Of a stretch of 64,000 nt of DNA, positions 1 to 11,057 are shown piece by piece. This DNA is from Erinaceus europaeus. Its lineage: Eukaryota; Chordata; Mammalia; Eulipotyphla; Erinaceidae. Position 1 is the stretch's first letter, and each line of letters starts with the position of its first letter. Both the position numbers and the translations under genes were made by a program. The stretch spans positions 35,799,263-35,863,262 of the forward strand of contig NC_080176.1 of assembly GCF_950295315.1 (NCBI RefSeq). The letters are read 5' to 3'. The notes beneath the pieces were generated by a model that was not told the DNA's origin, did no database searches, and saw only the letters and a list, made by a program, of their open reading frames with translations.

Positions 1-839
1 TAACCTAATAAGGAGGGGTAGTTTTCTGAATCTGGGAGAAGAGCCTTCAGGCGAGGGGACATGGTATAAGGTCCCAAGGCTCTGGCTGAAGTTAGTCTTT
101 GAGAAACACAGCAACGTGTACCAGTAAGTCCGATGGAAGTGTCAGTTCAAAGTAGATGACCACGGAAGAAAATGCCAAGGGATGAAACACTGCACATCTG
201 TCTCAGTGGGGAATGTCGGCCACCAGAATTCTGCTTTTCTGTAGAGAGTGAGTTTTGGAATCTGTGAATCTATTTCTTCAGGTCATGCCAGGTCACATCA
301 TTGGTTTCTGGGGGTGCATTGTAGTCATTCCATCTTGTGGGCGATGTCAGAGAACAGGGGTCCAAATGCATTTCCAGAAATTTTCATTTGAGTAGATGCT
401 TTTTCATGTGAAGACTTGACAGCTGAAATTCACTTACTTGTCAAACAAAACTTGTAGCAGATTAGAAGTTTACTATAATTGATAACTCCATTATAATTGG
501 AAGTCCTTTCTAGTATGATTTTAAGGTTGTTTAAACAGTTTAAACTCAATAAAATGTGGAAAGGTAAACAGAAGAATCATGGTTAAAAGCCTCAGGCATG
601 AGAATAATTAACATAATCGTTGCACTATCTGCCCCACCCATAACTCATACAGTTTTCAGGATTAAGCGTTTCAGATTCATGTCAAGACGTAAAAGAGAAA
701 TCAAAGGAGGGAACAAACAATTTTTTGGATTGTTTCTGGATGTCTCTAGAAATCATGGCTGTGTCCAGCTTTTTTTTTTTTTTAAGTCAATGTCAAACAA
801 AAATTCAGTCATTCAAATCACTCTCTTATGAAACAGATC
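1..839. other. Unassigned sequence, possibly ERV interior or flank
   Basis: This stretch lies downstream (in minus-strand sense) of the ERV leader. I recognise no retroviral gene in it and no open frame of convincing length. It holds a short SINE-like fragment at about 575-640 and a T-run near 770. It may be remnant ERV interior, or the ERV may end near 835 and this be flanking DNA. The sequence alone does not decide. Confidence 0.35.
575..640 (-). mobile_element. Fragment of the second tRNA-derived SINE type
   Basis: Read on the minus strand, this stretch contains the block GGGCAGATAG, then TTATG, then CTCATGCCTGAGGCT. That is the head of the second SINE type seen more completely at 22782-22923 and 57757-57880. 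Only the first 65 or so bases are recognisable and the body and tail are lost. It is old and diverged, so the call is tentative. Confidence 0.45.
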
Positions 840-1496
840 TCACCATGTAGCATTATGAGTCCCCGGAGGGTGTCCTAGTCCAAAAAGCTCCTCGAAATTC
901 CATTTAGGGTGCTTCTGACTGTTCCTGCTGGATTGTTTCAGGCACCCATTTTTAAAAGTGTCTTCCCATTGAAGATAGAATCCAATCAGGAGAGTAGAAC
1001 TAACCACATGTCTCCATTCTTGGGGACTGCCATGGTACTGGAGAATGCTCCTCAAATTAGAGTAGTCCTTCTCCATGGGAAACATGCGAGAAGAAGTCCA
1101 GAAAGTCCCAGTGGAAATCTCTGTGCATATCCCAAGATCTATGATCACGGTCATAAAGAACCAAATTGTGGCCTGGAGCAAAATGTAGTCCTTTTCCTCG
1201 GGAAACATGAGAGAGGGAATCCAGAAAGTCCAAGGAGAAATCTCCGTGCATCTCCCAAGCTCTATGATCCCGGTTATAAGAACCCAAAGTTCCCGGTTAG
1301 GGAACTGAAGTGTGGCCCAGAGTAAAATGTTCCAGAGACAGAGAAACTGTCTCATAATGAAACAGTAGAGGCTTTGGCAAACCTCCATAAGTAGAAAGGC
1401 AACCCATGGTGGATGGGTAGCCAAGTTTACTTATCTGGGCGATGGGCGGGTTAGGTTCCACGTCGGTGCTGGTCTCTGTTTCAGGGCTTATGTCAG
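840..1496 (-). pseudogene. ERV 5' leader with tandem-duplicated segment and a 194-aa open frame
   Basis: This is the region just after the primer-binding site of a minus-strand endogenous retrovirus. An open frame of 194 codons runs from 1424 to 840 on the minus strand. It contains two copies of a segment of about 41 residues, visible as LGRCTEIS and, 41 residues later, LGICTEIS; each is followed by a TFW block and then EKDY. In DNA the duplication has a period of about 123 bp, with cores near 1137-1163 and 1259-1285. A second frame (1287-1057) is also open and repeats a DHRxW motif, and a third is open at 1548-1297. I recognise no Gag, Pro, Pol or Env motif, so this may be untranslated leader or a degenerate leader ORF. 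Nothing shows it is expressed. Confidence 0.4.
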
Positions 1497-1514
1497 TCCC
1501 TTGTTCTGGCGCCA
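1497..1514 (-). promoter_or_regulatory. Retroviral primer-binding site, tRNA-Lys-like
   Basis: On the minus strand this reads TGGCGCCAGAACAAGGGACT starting at 1514. It closely resembles the site complementary to the 3' end of tRNA-Lys (Lys3 type, TGGCGCCCGAACAGGGAC), with small differences in the middle. It lies 2 bases after the LTR end, where a retroviral primer-binding site belongs. This fixes the element's orientation and argues for a betaretrovirus-like or other Lys-primed lineage. Confidence 0.75.
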
Positions 1515-1516
1515 TA

Positions 1517-1985
1517 TGTCGGGCTGAGACAGACCACCTGGGACTCATGGCTGGGTTGTTGGCAGTATCTCTTTATTCATGCAGGATGCAGTGCAATCTA
1601 TACCAAGCTAGACTAAACTAACAACTAACTAAAACGAACAATGTTGTCTTTATATATACTTCCCAAGTAGGGTGTGAACAGGATGTGACGCAGAGAGGGT
1701 GGAGAAAAAAGTGACTGGTGGAAGACCAGGGTGTGACAAGGAGAGGATCAGGGTGTGACAAGGAGAGGGGGTGGAGCAGGTGAGAATTCTACAACTAAAC
1801 CACCAATGCCCTGGAGGGAGTGTGGTGCTTCATGTAAATGTAAAAGTGATTTATGTAAATAGACCAAAGCTTTGAATGGGATCAATTCAATCCCTATATA
1901 GGCATATGGTTAAGCAGAAGCCAGGGGGATTTAAACCAAATGAAACAGAAGGGGTTTTTAAAAGCAGAATTAGAAGATACCAATA
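1517..1985 (-). mobile_element. 5' LTR of a minus-strand endogenous retrovirus
   Basis: The inner LTR end is the dinucleotide CA on the minus strand at 1518-1517, followed by the primer-binding site. Reading the minus strand, there is a TATA-like block (TATATATAAAG, 1659-1649), then, about 70 bases further on, an AATAAA polyadenylation signal (1577-1572) and a short U5. The U3 carries two copies of a roughly 22-bp unit (about 1729-1768) and a TGACGCA motif on the plus strand (1686-1692). The outer LTR boundary is unclear; recognisable L1 sequence begins near 1985. No second LTR is seen to the left inside the window. Confidence 0.65.
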
Positions 1986-4900
1986 GTTCTTGATAGTTGT
2001 ATAGTATTCCATTGTGTATATATACCACAGATTTCTCAGCCACTCATCTGTTGTTGAGCACCTAGGTTGCTTCCAGGTTTTAGCTATTATGAATTGTGCT
2101 GCTATGAACATAGTAGTACATGCCTCTTTTTCATTGGGTTTTATGGAGTCCTTGGGGTATAACCCCAGGAGAGGAATTACTGGATCATATGGAAGGTCTA
2201 TGTCTAGCCTTGTGAGAGTTTTCCAGACTGCTCTGCACAGAGGCTGGACGAATTTACATTCCCACCAGCAGTGCAGAAGGGTTCCTCAGTCCCCACAGAC
2301 TCTCCAACATTTGTTGCTGCTGTCCTTTTTGATGTATGCCATTCTCACAGGAGTGAGGTGGTATCTCAATGTTGTCTTTATTTGCATTTCTATGACAATC
2401 AGCGACCTGGAGCAGTATTTCATATGTTTTTTAGCCTTTTGAATCTCCTCTGAGGTGAATGTTTTGTTCATATCCTCTGCCCATTTTTGGATGGGGTCAT
2501 TTGCTTTTTTGGTGCTAAGTTTGCTGAGCTCTTTATATATTTTGGTGATTAGTTTCTTGTCTGATGTATGGCATGTGAAGATCTTCTTCCATTCTGTGAG
2601 GGGTCTCTTTGTTTGTTTAATAGTTTCTTTGGCTTTGCAGAAGCTTTTCAATTTAATGTAGTCCCATTGGTTTGTTTCTGCTTTAGTCTTTCTTGCAATT
2701 GGGTTTATTTCTTCAAAGATGTCCTTGAGGTGTAGGTGGGACAGTGTTTTACCAATGTTTTCCTCTAAGTATTTGATTGTTTCTGGTCTAACATCCAGGT
2801 ATTGGATCCATTTGGAGTTTATTATTGTTTCTGACGGCATAAAGTGGTTCAATTTCATACTTCTGCATGCTACAACCCAGTTTTCCCAGCATCATTTATT
2901 GAAGAGAGCTTCCTTCTTCCATTTAATGCTTTGGACCCCCTTATCAAAGATTAGATGTCCATAGGTGTGGGGATTTATTTAATCTGTTCCACTGGTCTGT
3001 GTGCCTATTTTCTTCCAGTACCATGCTCTTTTGGTGATAATGGCTTTATAATATAGTTTGAAATCTGGGAGTGTGATGCCTCCATTTCTGTTTTTTTTCC
3101 TCAAGATGGTTTTGGCAATTCTAGGTGTTTTCATGTTCCATATATATGATTGTAGTGTTTGTTGTACTCTCTTAAAGAAGCTTATTGGAACTTTTATGGG
3201 TATTGCATTAAATTTGTATATGGCTTTGTGGAGAATATTCATTTTGATATTTACTCTTCCGATCCATGAGTATCTGATGTCTTTCCATTTCTGGTATCAG
3301 TTTCTATTTCCTTGCGTAGCGACTCATAGTTTTCAGTATAAAAGTCTTTCACTTCTTTGGTCAACTGTATTCCCAGGTATTTGATTGATTTTGCTTAAGC
3401 AGTAATTGAAGTGATTTCTGGATGTCTTCTTCAGTTTTAGTGTTTGCATAGAGAAATGCCACTGATTTTTGTACATTGATTTTGTAGCCTGATACCTTGC
3501 TATATTGCCTAATAACTTCCAGTAGTTTTCTACTGGATTCTTTAGGTTTTTCTATGTATACTATCATATCATCTGCAAATAGTGAGAGCTTGACTTCATC
3601 CCTTCCAATCTCTATTCCTTTGATTTCTTTCCCTTGCCTGATTGCTATGGCAAGAACTTCCAATACTAAGTTGAAAAGTAATGTTGACAATGGACAGCCC
3701 TGTCTAGTCCCCGATCTGAGGGGGATGCTTTCAGCTTCTGTCCATTGAGTATGATGTTGGCTGTAGGTTTGCTATATATGGATGCCACTATCTTGAGTAA
3801 TTTCCCATATATTCCCATTTTTTAGAGTGTTGAACATGAATGGGTGTTGAATTTTGTCAAAGGTTTTCTCTGCATCTATTGAGACAATCATGTGGTTTTT
3901 GGCTTTGCTTTTATTGATGTGGTGAATGACATTGATTGAATTACAGATGTTGAACCAGCCTTGCATTCCTGGGATGAATCCCATTTGGACGTGATGAACA
4001 ATCTTTTTGATGTGTTGTTGTATCCGGTTGGCCAAGATCTTGTTTAATATTTTGGCATCTATGTTCATCAAAGATATTGGTCTATAGTTTTCCTTTTTGC
4101 TGTGTCCATATCTGCTTTTGGTATCAGGATGAAGTTGGCTTCATAGAAGGTAGAAGGGAGTATTCCTGTTTCTTCTGTCTTATGGAAAAGCTTAAGAAGT
4201 ATGGTTATTAACTTTTTCCTGAAAGTTTTGTAGAATTCTTTTGTGAAGCCATCTGGACCAGGACTTTTGTTGTTGGGGAGATTCTTAATAACGGTTTCAA
4301 TTTCTTTGTCTATAATTGGTGCATTTAGGTTTTGTAGTTCTTCTGGTTCAGTTTGGAAGAGAATATGTTTCGAGGAACGGTTCCATTTCTTCCAGATTCT
4401 CTAGCTTGGTGGTGTATAGTTCCTCTTAGAAGTTTCGCATGATTTTCTGGATTTCTGTGGTGGTTGTGATATATCCTCCATCGTTTATGATTCTATTAAT
4501 TTGAATCTTCTCTCTTTTTTGTTTGGTGAGTCTGGCTAGGGGTTTGTCAATTTTGTTTCAAAGAACCAACATTTGGCTTCATTGATATTTTGTATGGTTC
4601 TCTTATTTTCGATGTTGTTTATTTCTGCTCTAATTTTAGTGATTTCTGTCCTGGTTGCTTTAGGGTTCCTTTGTTCCTCTTCCTCTAAGTCCTTGAGGTG
4701 TGCAATAAGGAGATTTTTCTTGTTGTTTAATATGTAATTTATGGCTATGAGTTTCCCTCTCAATACTGCTTTAGCTGTGTCCCAAATATTTAGATAGGTT
4801 GTGTCTTCATTTTTATTTGTTTCCAGGAACATTTGAATTCTGTGCTTGAGTGACCCTCTAACCCAGTGGTTGTTAAGGAGTATGTTGTTTAGTTTCCAAA

Positions 4901-5578
4901 TTCTGTGACTTTTTATAATTTTCTGTTTGTTGTTAAATGTTAGTTTTACTCCACTGTGGTCTGAGAAGATACTTGGGATGATTTCAATGCTCTTGAATTT
5001 ATTGATGCTGTCTTTGTGGCCTAACATGTGGTCTATCCTTGAGTATGTGTTATGTGGATTTGAAAAGAAGGTGTATTCCAGTTTTTTGGGGTGAAGGACT
5101 CTAAAAATTTCCAAAAGGTCTAGTCTGTCAATATCTTCATTCAATTCTCTTGTATTTTTGTTGATTCTCTGCTTTGTTGATCTGTCTAAGTGTGAGAGTG
5201 GGGTGTTAAAATCTCCCACTATTATTGTATTACTATTGATGTATTTTTGAAGTTCTTTCAGTAGGTGCTTGATGTATTTAGATGGTCCCTCATTGGGTGT
5301 ATAGATGTTAATAATTGTTAAGTCTTCTTGGCTGATTGATCCTCTAATCATTATGTAATGTCCTTGGCTATCTTTTATTACTTTATTTAATTTAAAATCT
5401 ATTGTTTCTGAGATTAGAATGGCTGCTCCTGACTTTTTTGTGGTCAGTTAGCCTGTATGATAGTTATACATCCTTTCACTTTAAGTCTGTGTTTATCTTG
5501 TGTGTCAGATGGGATTCTTGCAAGCAGCATATGGTTGGGTTATGTTTTCTGACCCATCTCACCACTGTGCCTTTTGAT
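1985..5578 (-). mobile_element. L1 copy A: ORF2 only, both ends missing
   Basis: This is a minus-strand L1 cut off at its 3' side within the ORF2 C-terminal region (near 1985, next to the ERV LTR) and at its 5' side inside the endonuclease domain (5578). No 3' UTR, poly(A) tail, ORF1 or 5' UTR is present. Its sequence is visibly closer to copies D and E than to copy B, to which it is joined at 5578/5579. It may be the 3' half of the element whose 5' part is copy C (11801-13830). Confidence 0.85.
1985..5578 (-). pseudogene. L1 ORF2 remnant (copy A), endonuclease and reverse transcriptase
   Basis: ORF2p nicks target DNA with an APE-type endonuclease and reverse-transcribes L1 RNA at the nick. 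Read 5' to 3' on the minus strand, the longest open piece (5351-4536, 271 codons) shows the endonuclease motifs [14 protein letters not shown] and SDHSGVKL. Downstream pieces show the palm region ([11 protein letters not shown] and an AEKTFDK block, 4071-3772) and the RT active-site motif [10 protein letters not shown] (3690-3361). A C-terminal block ([16 protein letters not shown], 2858-2286) follows. The FADD and SDH catalytic motifs are intact. The frame is nevertheless broken by many stops and shifts and both termini are absent, so the copy cannot encode a working protein. Confidence 0.85.
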
Positions 5579-8500
5579 GGTATTCCATTGTGATATATGT
5601 ACCACAGCTTTCTTAGCCACTCATCTGCTCTTGGGCACCTGGGTTCCTTCCAGGTTTTAGCTATTATGAATTGTGCTCCTATGAATATAGATGTACACAC
5701 ATTTTTTGGTTCGGCATTATGGAATCCTTGGAGTATATCCCCAGAGGAATTATGGGTCATATGGAATGTCTATGTCTAGCCTTGTGAGAGTTTTCCAGAC
5801 TGCTCTCCAGAGAGGCTGGACCAGATTACATTCCCACCAGCAGTGCAGAAGGGTTCCTCTGTCCCCACATCCTCTCCATCATTTGTTGCTGCTGTCCTTT
5901 TTGATGTATGCCATTATCAAAGGAGTGAGGTGGTATCTCAGTGTTGTCTTTATTTTCATCACTCTGACAATTAGCGACATGGAACAGTTTTTATTATGTT
6001 TGTTAGCCTTTTGGATCTCCTCTAAAGTGAATGTCTTGTTCATATTCTGCCCATTTTTGGAAGGGTTCATTTGCTTTTTTGGTGCTAAGTCTGCTGAGTT
6101 CTCTGTATATTTTGGTGATTTGTCTCTTGTCTGATGTATGGCATTTTAAGATCTTTTCCCATTCTGTGAGGGGTCTCTTTGTTTGTGTGATAGTTTCTTT
6201 GGCTGTGTAGAAGCTTTTCAATTTGATGTAGTTCCATTGGTTTGTCTCTGCTTTAGTCTCCCTTGCAATTTGCTTTGTTTCATCAAAGATGTCCTTGAGG
6301 TTTAGGTGGGAAAGTGTTTCACCAATGTTTTCTTCTAAGTATTTGATAGTTTCTGGTCTGACATGCAGGTCTTTGATCCATTTGGAGTTGATTTTGTTTC
6401 TGGTGAGATAAAGTGGTTGAATTTCATTCTTCTGCATGTTATAACCCAGTTTTCCCAGCAACATTTATTGAAGAGAGCCTCCTTCTTCCATTTAATACTT
6501 TGGGCCCCCTTATCAAAGATTAGATGTCCATAAGTGTGGGTGTTTAGATCTGGGCTTTCAATTCTGTTCTACCGGTTTGTTTGCCTATTTTTGTTCCAGT
6601 ACCAGACTGTTTTGATGATGATGGCATTATAATATAGTTTAAGGTCTGGGAGTGTGATGCCTCCATTTCTGTTTCTTTTCCTCAAGATTGTTTTGGCAAT
6701 CCTAGGTGTTTTCTAGTTCCAGATTAATGAAAGTTTTTTTGTTCTATTTTCTTAAAGAAGCTTGGTGGAACTTTGATGGATATCGCATTAAAATTGTATA
6801 TGGCTCTGGGGAGAATATTCATTTTGATAATATTTATTCTTCCAATCCATGAGCATGGGATGCCTTTCCATTTCTTGGTATCAGTTTCTATTTCCTTGCG
6901 TAGCGACTCATAGTTTTCGGTATACAAGTCTTTCACTTCTTGGTCAGCTTTACTCCTAGGCATTTTATTGTTTTTGTTACAACAGTGAATTGGAGTGATT
7001 TCTGGATGTCTTCTTCTTCAGTTTTATCGTTTGCATAAAGAAATGCCACCAATTTTTGTACATTGATTTTGTAGCCTGACACCTTGCTATATTGCCTAAT
7101 AACTTCCAATAGTTTTCTACTGGATTCTTTAGGTTTTTCTATCTATACTATCATGTCATCTGCAAATAGTGAGAGTTTGACTTCTTCCCTTCTAATTTGT
7201 ATTCCTCTGATTTCTTTCTCTTTCCCAATTGCTATGGCAAGAACTTCCGATACTATGTTGAAGAGTAATGGTGATAGTGGGCAGCCCTGTCTAGTCCATG
7301 ATCTTAGGGGAAATGCTTTCAGCTTCTGTCCATTGAGTATGATGTTGGCTGTGGTTTTTCTATATATGGATTCCACTATCGTTAGGAATTTCCCATCTAT
7401 TCCCATTTTTTGTAGTGTTTTGAGCATGAATGGGTATTGGGTTTTATCAAAGGCTTTCTCTGCATCTATTGAGATAATCATGTGGTTTTTGGCTTTGCTT
7501 TTATTGATGTGGTGAATGACATTGATTGACTTACATATGTTGAACCAGCCTTGCATTCCGGGGATGAATCCCACTTGGTTGTGGTGAACAATCTTTTTGT
7601 TGTGCTGCTGTATCCGGTTGGCCAACATCTTGTTTAATATTTTGGCATCTATGTTCATCAGAGATATTGGTCTGTAGTTTTCCTTTTTTTGCTGTGTCTC
7701 TATCTGCTTTTGGTTTCAGAGTGATGTTGGCTTCATAGAAGTTGAAGGAGTGTCCTTGTTTCTTCTATCTTATGGAAAAGTTTTAGGAGTATGGGTGTTA
7801 ACTGTTTCCTAAAGGTTTTGTAGAATTCTTTTGTGAAGCCATCTGGTTTAGGACTTTTGTTATTGGGGAGATTCTTAATAACTGTTTCAATTTCTCTGTT
7901 ATTGGTGCATTTAGGTTTTGTAGTTCTTCTTGGTTCAGTTTTGGAAGGGTATATGCTACTACGAATTCTTCCATTACTTCCAGATTTTCTAGCTTGGTGG
8001 TGTATAGTTCTTCATAGAAGTTTCAAATGATTTTCTGGATTTCTGTGTTGTCAGTTGTGATATCTCCTCTATTGTTTACAATTATACAAATTTGAGTCTT
8101 TTCCCTTTTTTGTTTAGTGTGTCTGGCTAGGGGTTTGCCAATCTTGTTTAATTTTTCAAAGAACCAACACTTGGCTTATTTGATCTTGTATATGGTTCTC
8201 TTATTATCAATGTTGTTTATTTTTGCTCTAATTTTAGTGATTTCTGTCCTTCTGGTTGCTTTAGGGTTTCTTTGTTCTTCTTCCTCTACATCTATAAGGT
8301 GTGCAGTAAGGTTGTTCATTTGGGTTTTTTCTTGTTGTTTAACATGAGATTGTATGGCTATGAGTTTCCCTCTCAGTAGCCCTTTAGCTGTGTCCCAAAT
8401 ATTTTGATAGGTTGTGTCTTCATTTTAATTTGTTTCCAGGAACATTTATATTCCCTGCTTGAGTGACTCTCTGACCCAGTGGTTCTTAAGCAGTATGTTG

Positions 8501-9383
8501 TTTAGTTTCCAAATTCTGTGACTTTTAATAATTTTCTGTTTTTTGTTAAATGTTACTTTTACCCCACTTTGGTCTGAGAAGATACGTGGGATGATTTCAG
8601 TGCTTTTTTTAATTTTTTTTTTATTTAAGAAAGGATTAATTAACAAAACCATAGGGTAGGAGGGGTACAACTCCACACAATTCCCACCACCCAATCTCCA
8701 TATCCCACCCCCTCCCCTGATAGCTTTCCCATTCTCTATCCCTACTGATGCTGTCTTTGTGGCCTAACATGTGGTCTATCCTTGAGTATGTGTTGTATGG
8801 ATTTGAAAAGAATGTGTGTTCCAATTTTGGGGGGTGAAGAGCTCTGAAAATATCCAAGAGGTATAGTCTGCCCATCTCTTCATTTAATTCTCTTGTTTCT
8901 TTGTTGATTCTGTGTTTTGTTGATCTGTCTAAGTGTGAGAGTGGGGTGTTAAAGTCTCCCATTATTATTGTATTACTTTTGATGTATTTTTGAAGTTCTT
9001 TGAGAAGGTGTTTGATGTATTTAGATGGTCCCTCATTGGGTGCACAGATGTTAATCATTGTTAAGTCTTCTTGGATGATTGATCCTCTAATCATTAGGTA
9101 ATGTCCTTGCCTATTTTTATTACTTTATTTAATTTAAAATCTATCGTGTCTGAGATGAGAATGGCTGCTCCTGCCTTTTTTTGTGGTCCATTAGCCTGCA
9201 GGATAGTTTTCCATCCTTTCACTTTAAGTCTGTGTTTATCTTGTGTGTTAGATGGGATTCTTGCAAGCAGCATATGGTTGGATTATGTTTTCTGATCCAT
9301 CCTCCCACTCTGTGCCTTTTGATGGGTGAGTTTAAGCCATTGACATTTACTGATATTATGGATTTAATGTGTTGCAATGCCAT
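5579..9383 (-). pseudogene. L1 ORF2 remnant (copy B)
   Basis: The likely start is the ATG at 9383. It is followed by MALQHIKSIISVNVNG and, after it, SPIKRHR, typical of L1 ORF2 N-termini, and by a block containing CCLQESHL. The endonuclease piece (9094-8636) shows [11 protein letters not shown] and [12 protein letters not shown] and is then cut by the 8607-8742 insertion; SDQSGVKV follows, where other copies have SDHSGVKL, so the key histidine is changed. The reverse transcriptase core (7658-7143) keeps [20 protein letters not shown] and FADDMIV. Downstream frames are broken. The 3' end at 5579 joins directly to copy A, and the last open piece reads through the junction (5760-5476). Confidence 0.85.
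8607..8742 (-). mobile_element. Very short L1 3'-end insertion inside copy B
   Basis: A T-rich run (poly(A) on the minus strand) is followed by about 120 bases matching the first part of the L1 3' UTR seen at 36252 and 40178 (hallmark ATAGGGTAGGAGGGGTACAA). It interrupts the endonuclease region of copy B between sequence matching AAGATACG and CTGATGCTGTC. No clear TSD is seen, and about 10 bases of host L1 look replaced. It is a severely 5'-truncated L1 insertion. Confidence 0.8.
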
Positions 9384-9436
9384 TGTTCAACAAATTTTTA
9401 GTTGATATGTTGCAAGGGTTATAGTGATGTTCTTGT

Positions 9437-10350
9437 TTATAAGAGGTGTTTTAGAACCTCTTTCAGGGCCAGTTTGGTTATAGTTGCTTCCTTTAACTGT
9501 TTTTTGTCTGAGAAGGTTTTGATGACTCCATCTAGTTTGAATAAAAGTCTAGCGAGATATTTTATCCTTGATTGAAACCCTTTTTCATTCAGGGCTCGAT
9601 AGATATCTTGCCATTTTCTTCTGGCCCTTAGAGTTTGGGTAATTAAGTCTGCTGTTAGTCTTATAGATTTTCCCTTGTATGTGACTTTTTGTTTCTCTCT
9701 TGCAGCCTTTAGGATCCTTTCTTTATCCTTACTTCTTCTCATTGTGACTATGATGTGTCTTGGTGTCTTCAGGTCTGGGTTGATTCTGTTTGGTACTCTC
9801 TGGGCCTCTTGAATCTTGATGTCCTTTCTGTTATTCCAGTCTGGGAAGTTTTCTTCTATTATTTCCTCTAGAATGTTTGCTTCCCCTTCCTCTCTTTCTT
9901 CCTCTGGCAGGCCAATTTTATGAATGTTACTTCTTTTGAGATCATCCCTTACATCTATGTTGTTGTTTTTTGTGTCTCTCAAGCTCTTTTTGATCTCTTT
10001 CACCTCTTTCTTAGTTTTCTCTAACTCATCCTCTGTGTCGCTAATTCTGTTTTCTGCTTCTGCTAGTCTTCTTTCCCTTCCCTCAGTTTCTTTCTTCAGC
10101 TCAGCTATTTCAGCTTTCAGTTCTCTAATTGCCTCAAGGTAGTTAGTATTTTCCTTGAGAGTCTCATCTGTTTTTTCCCTAATATGCTATTCCTTTCCTC
10201 CAAAGTTGTTTTCATTTCTGTGATTAATAAATTTATTATTGCTTGCATGCTTTTCTTATCTATGGTTATTTCTGGATGATTTGTAGTTTCTTCTAGGCAC
10301 TTGTCTTCATTCATTGTACTAGCAGTTTTATTTGATCTTGATCTACCCAT
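9437..10350 (-). pseudogene. L1 ORF1 remnant (copy B), RNA-binding chaperone
   Basis: ORF1p coats L1 RNA as a trimer and acts as a nucleic acid chaperone. The start ATG at 10350 gives MGRSRSNKTASTMNEDK, matched by the corresponding positions of copies C and E. The N-terminal piece (10350-10117) is charged, as in the coiled-coil part. The C-terminal piece (10003-9437) contains the RRM and C-terminal domain, with the L1 signatures RHIIVTMRRSKDKERIL and AREKQKVTYKGK. The two pieces are in different frames, so at least one frameshift has occurred. The total span is about 304 codons, slightly shorter than human ORF1p. The stop is 53 bp before the ORF2 ATG. Confidence 0.85.
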
Positions 10351-11012
10351 TTTAATGTGTTTTTTTTCATATTAATGATGGTTTTTATTTAACACAAGAA
10401 ACAAAGGTAACCAAAGCAAATTAAACAAGCAATACTATATTAAATTGAATAGCTCAGAGAAATAAAAAAGAATCTGAACAGCAGATCACAATAGAAAAAA
10501 AATAGTTGAACAAGGGCCTCAATAATGTTTTTTATTTTTATGTTCTGTTGTTCCTCAGTTGCTTTTCTTATGTACAAGCCACACTATACTAAATTCCTTT
10601 ATGACAAATGCAATCACCACCCTCATAAATTACAATAGTAATTAAAGCAATGACTGAAGCAGTTTAACCAATACCAGTTAGTCCCACAATGTCTCCAGTT
10701 CAAGAAAAATAGCAACCAAATCTAAATGAAAAAGAAAGAGAACGGAAAAAAGGGATAGCAGCAACAGACAATTATGAAAATCTACTGTCCATTGTAGATT
10801 ATATGGGTAGCAAGAGGGGAAGGGGAAGTAGAGCAGAGATACACACAAAGAGAGTCAGCTCTAAGTCAGACTTCTTCCCTGAAATACTTCACAAATAAGT
10901 ATCAGTGAATTAAGAAGGCAGAGGGAGGAGGAATGGAGAAAGGAAGACAGGGGAAAATAATAAAAGGAAAAAGAAAAGAAGGAAACAGAAAAAAAAGCAG
11001 TGAAAGGAGAGT

Positions 11013-11057
<45 letters not shown>

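Noticed and set aside
909..1325. 138-codon plus-strand frame
   Set aside because: Antisense to the ERV leader; its length follows from the same duplication, and the LTR and primer site place transcription on the minus strand.
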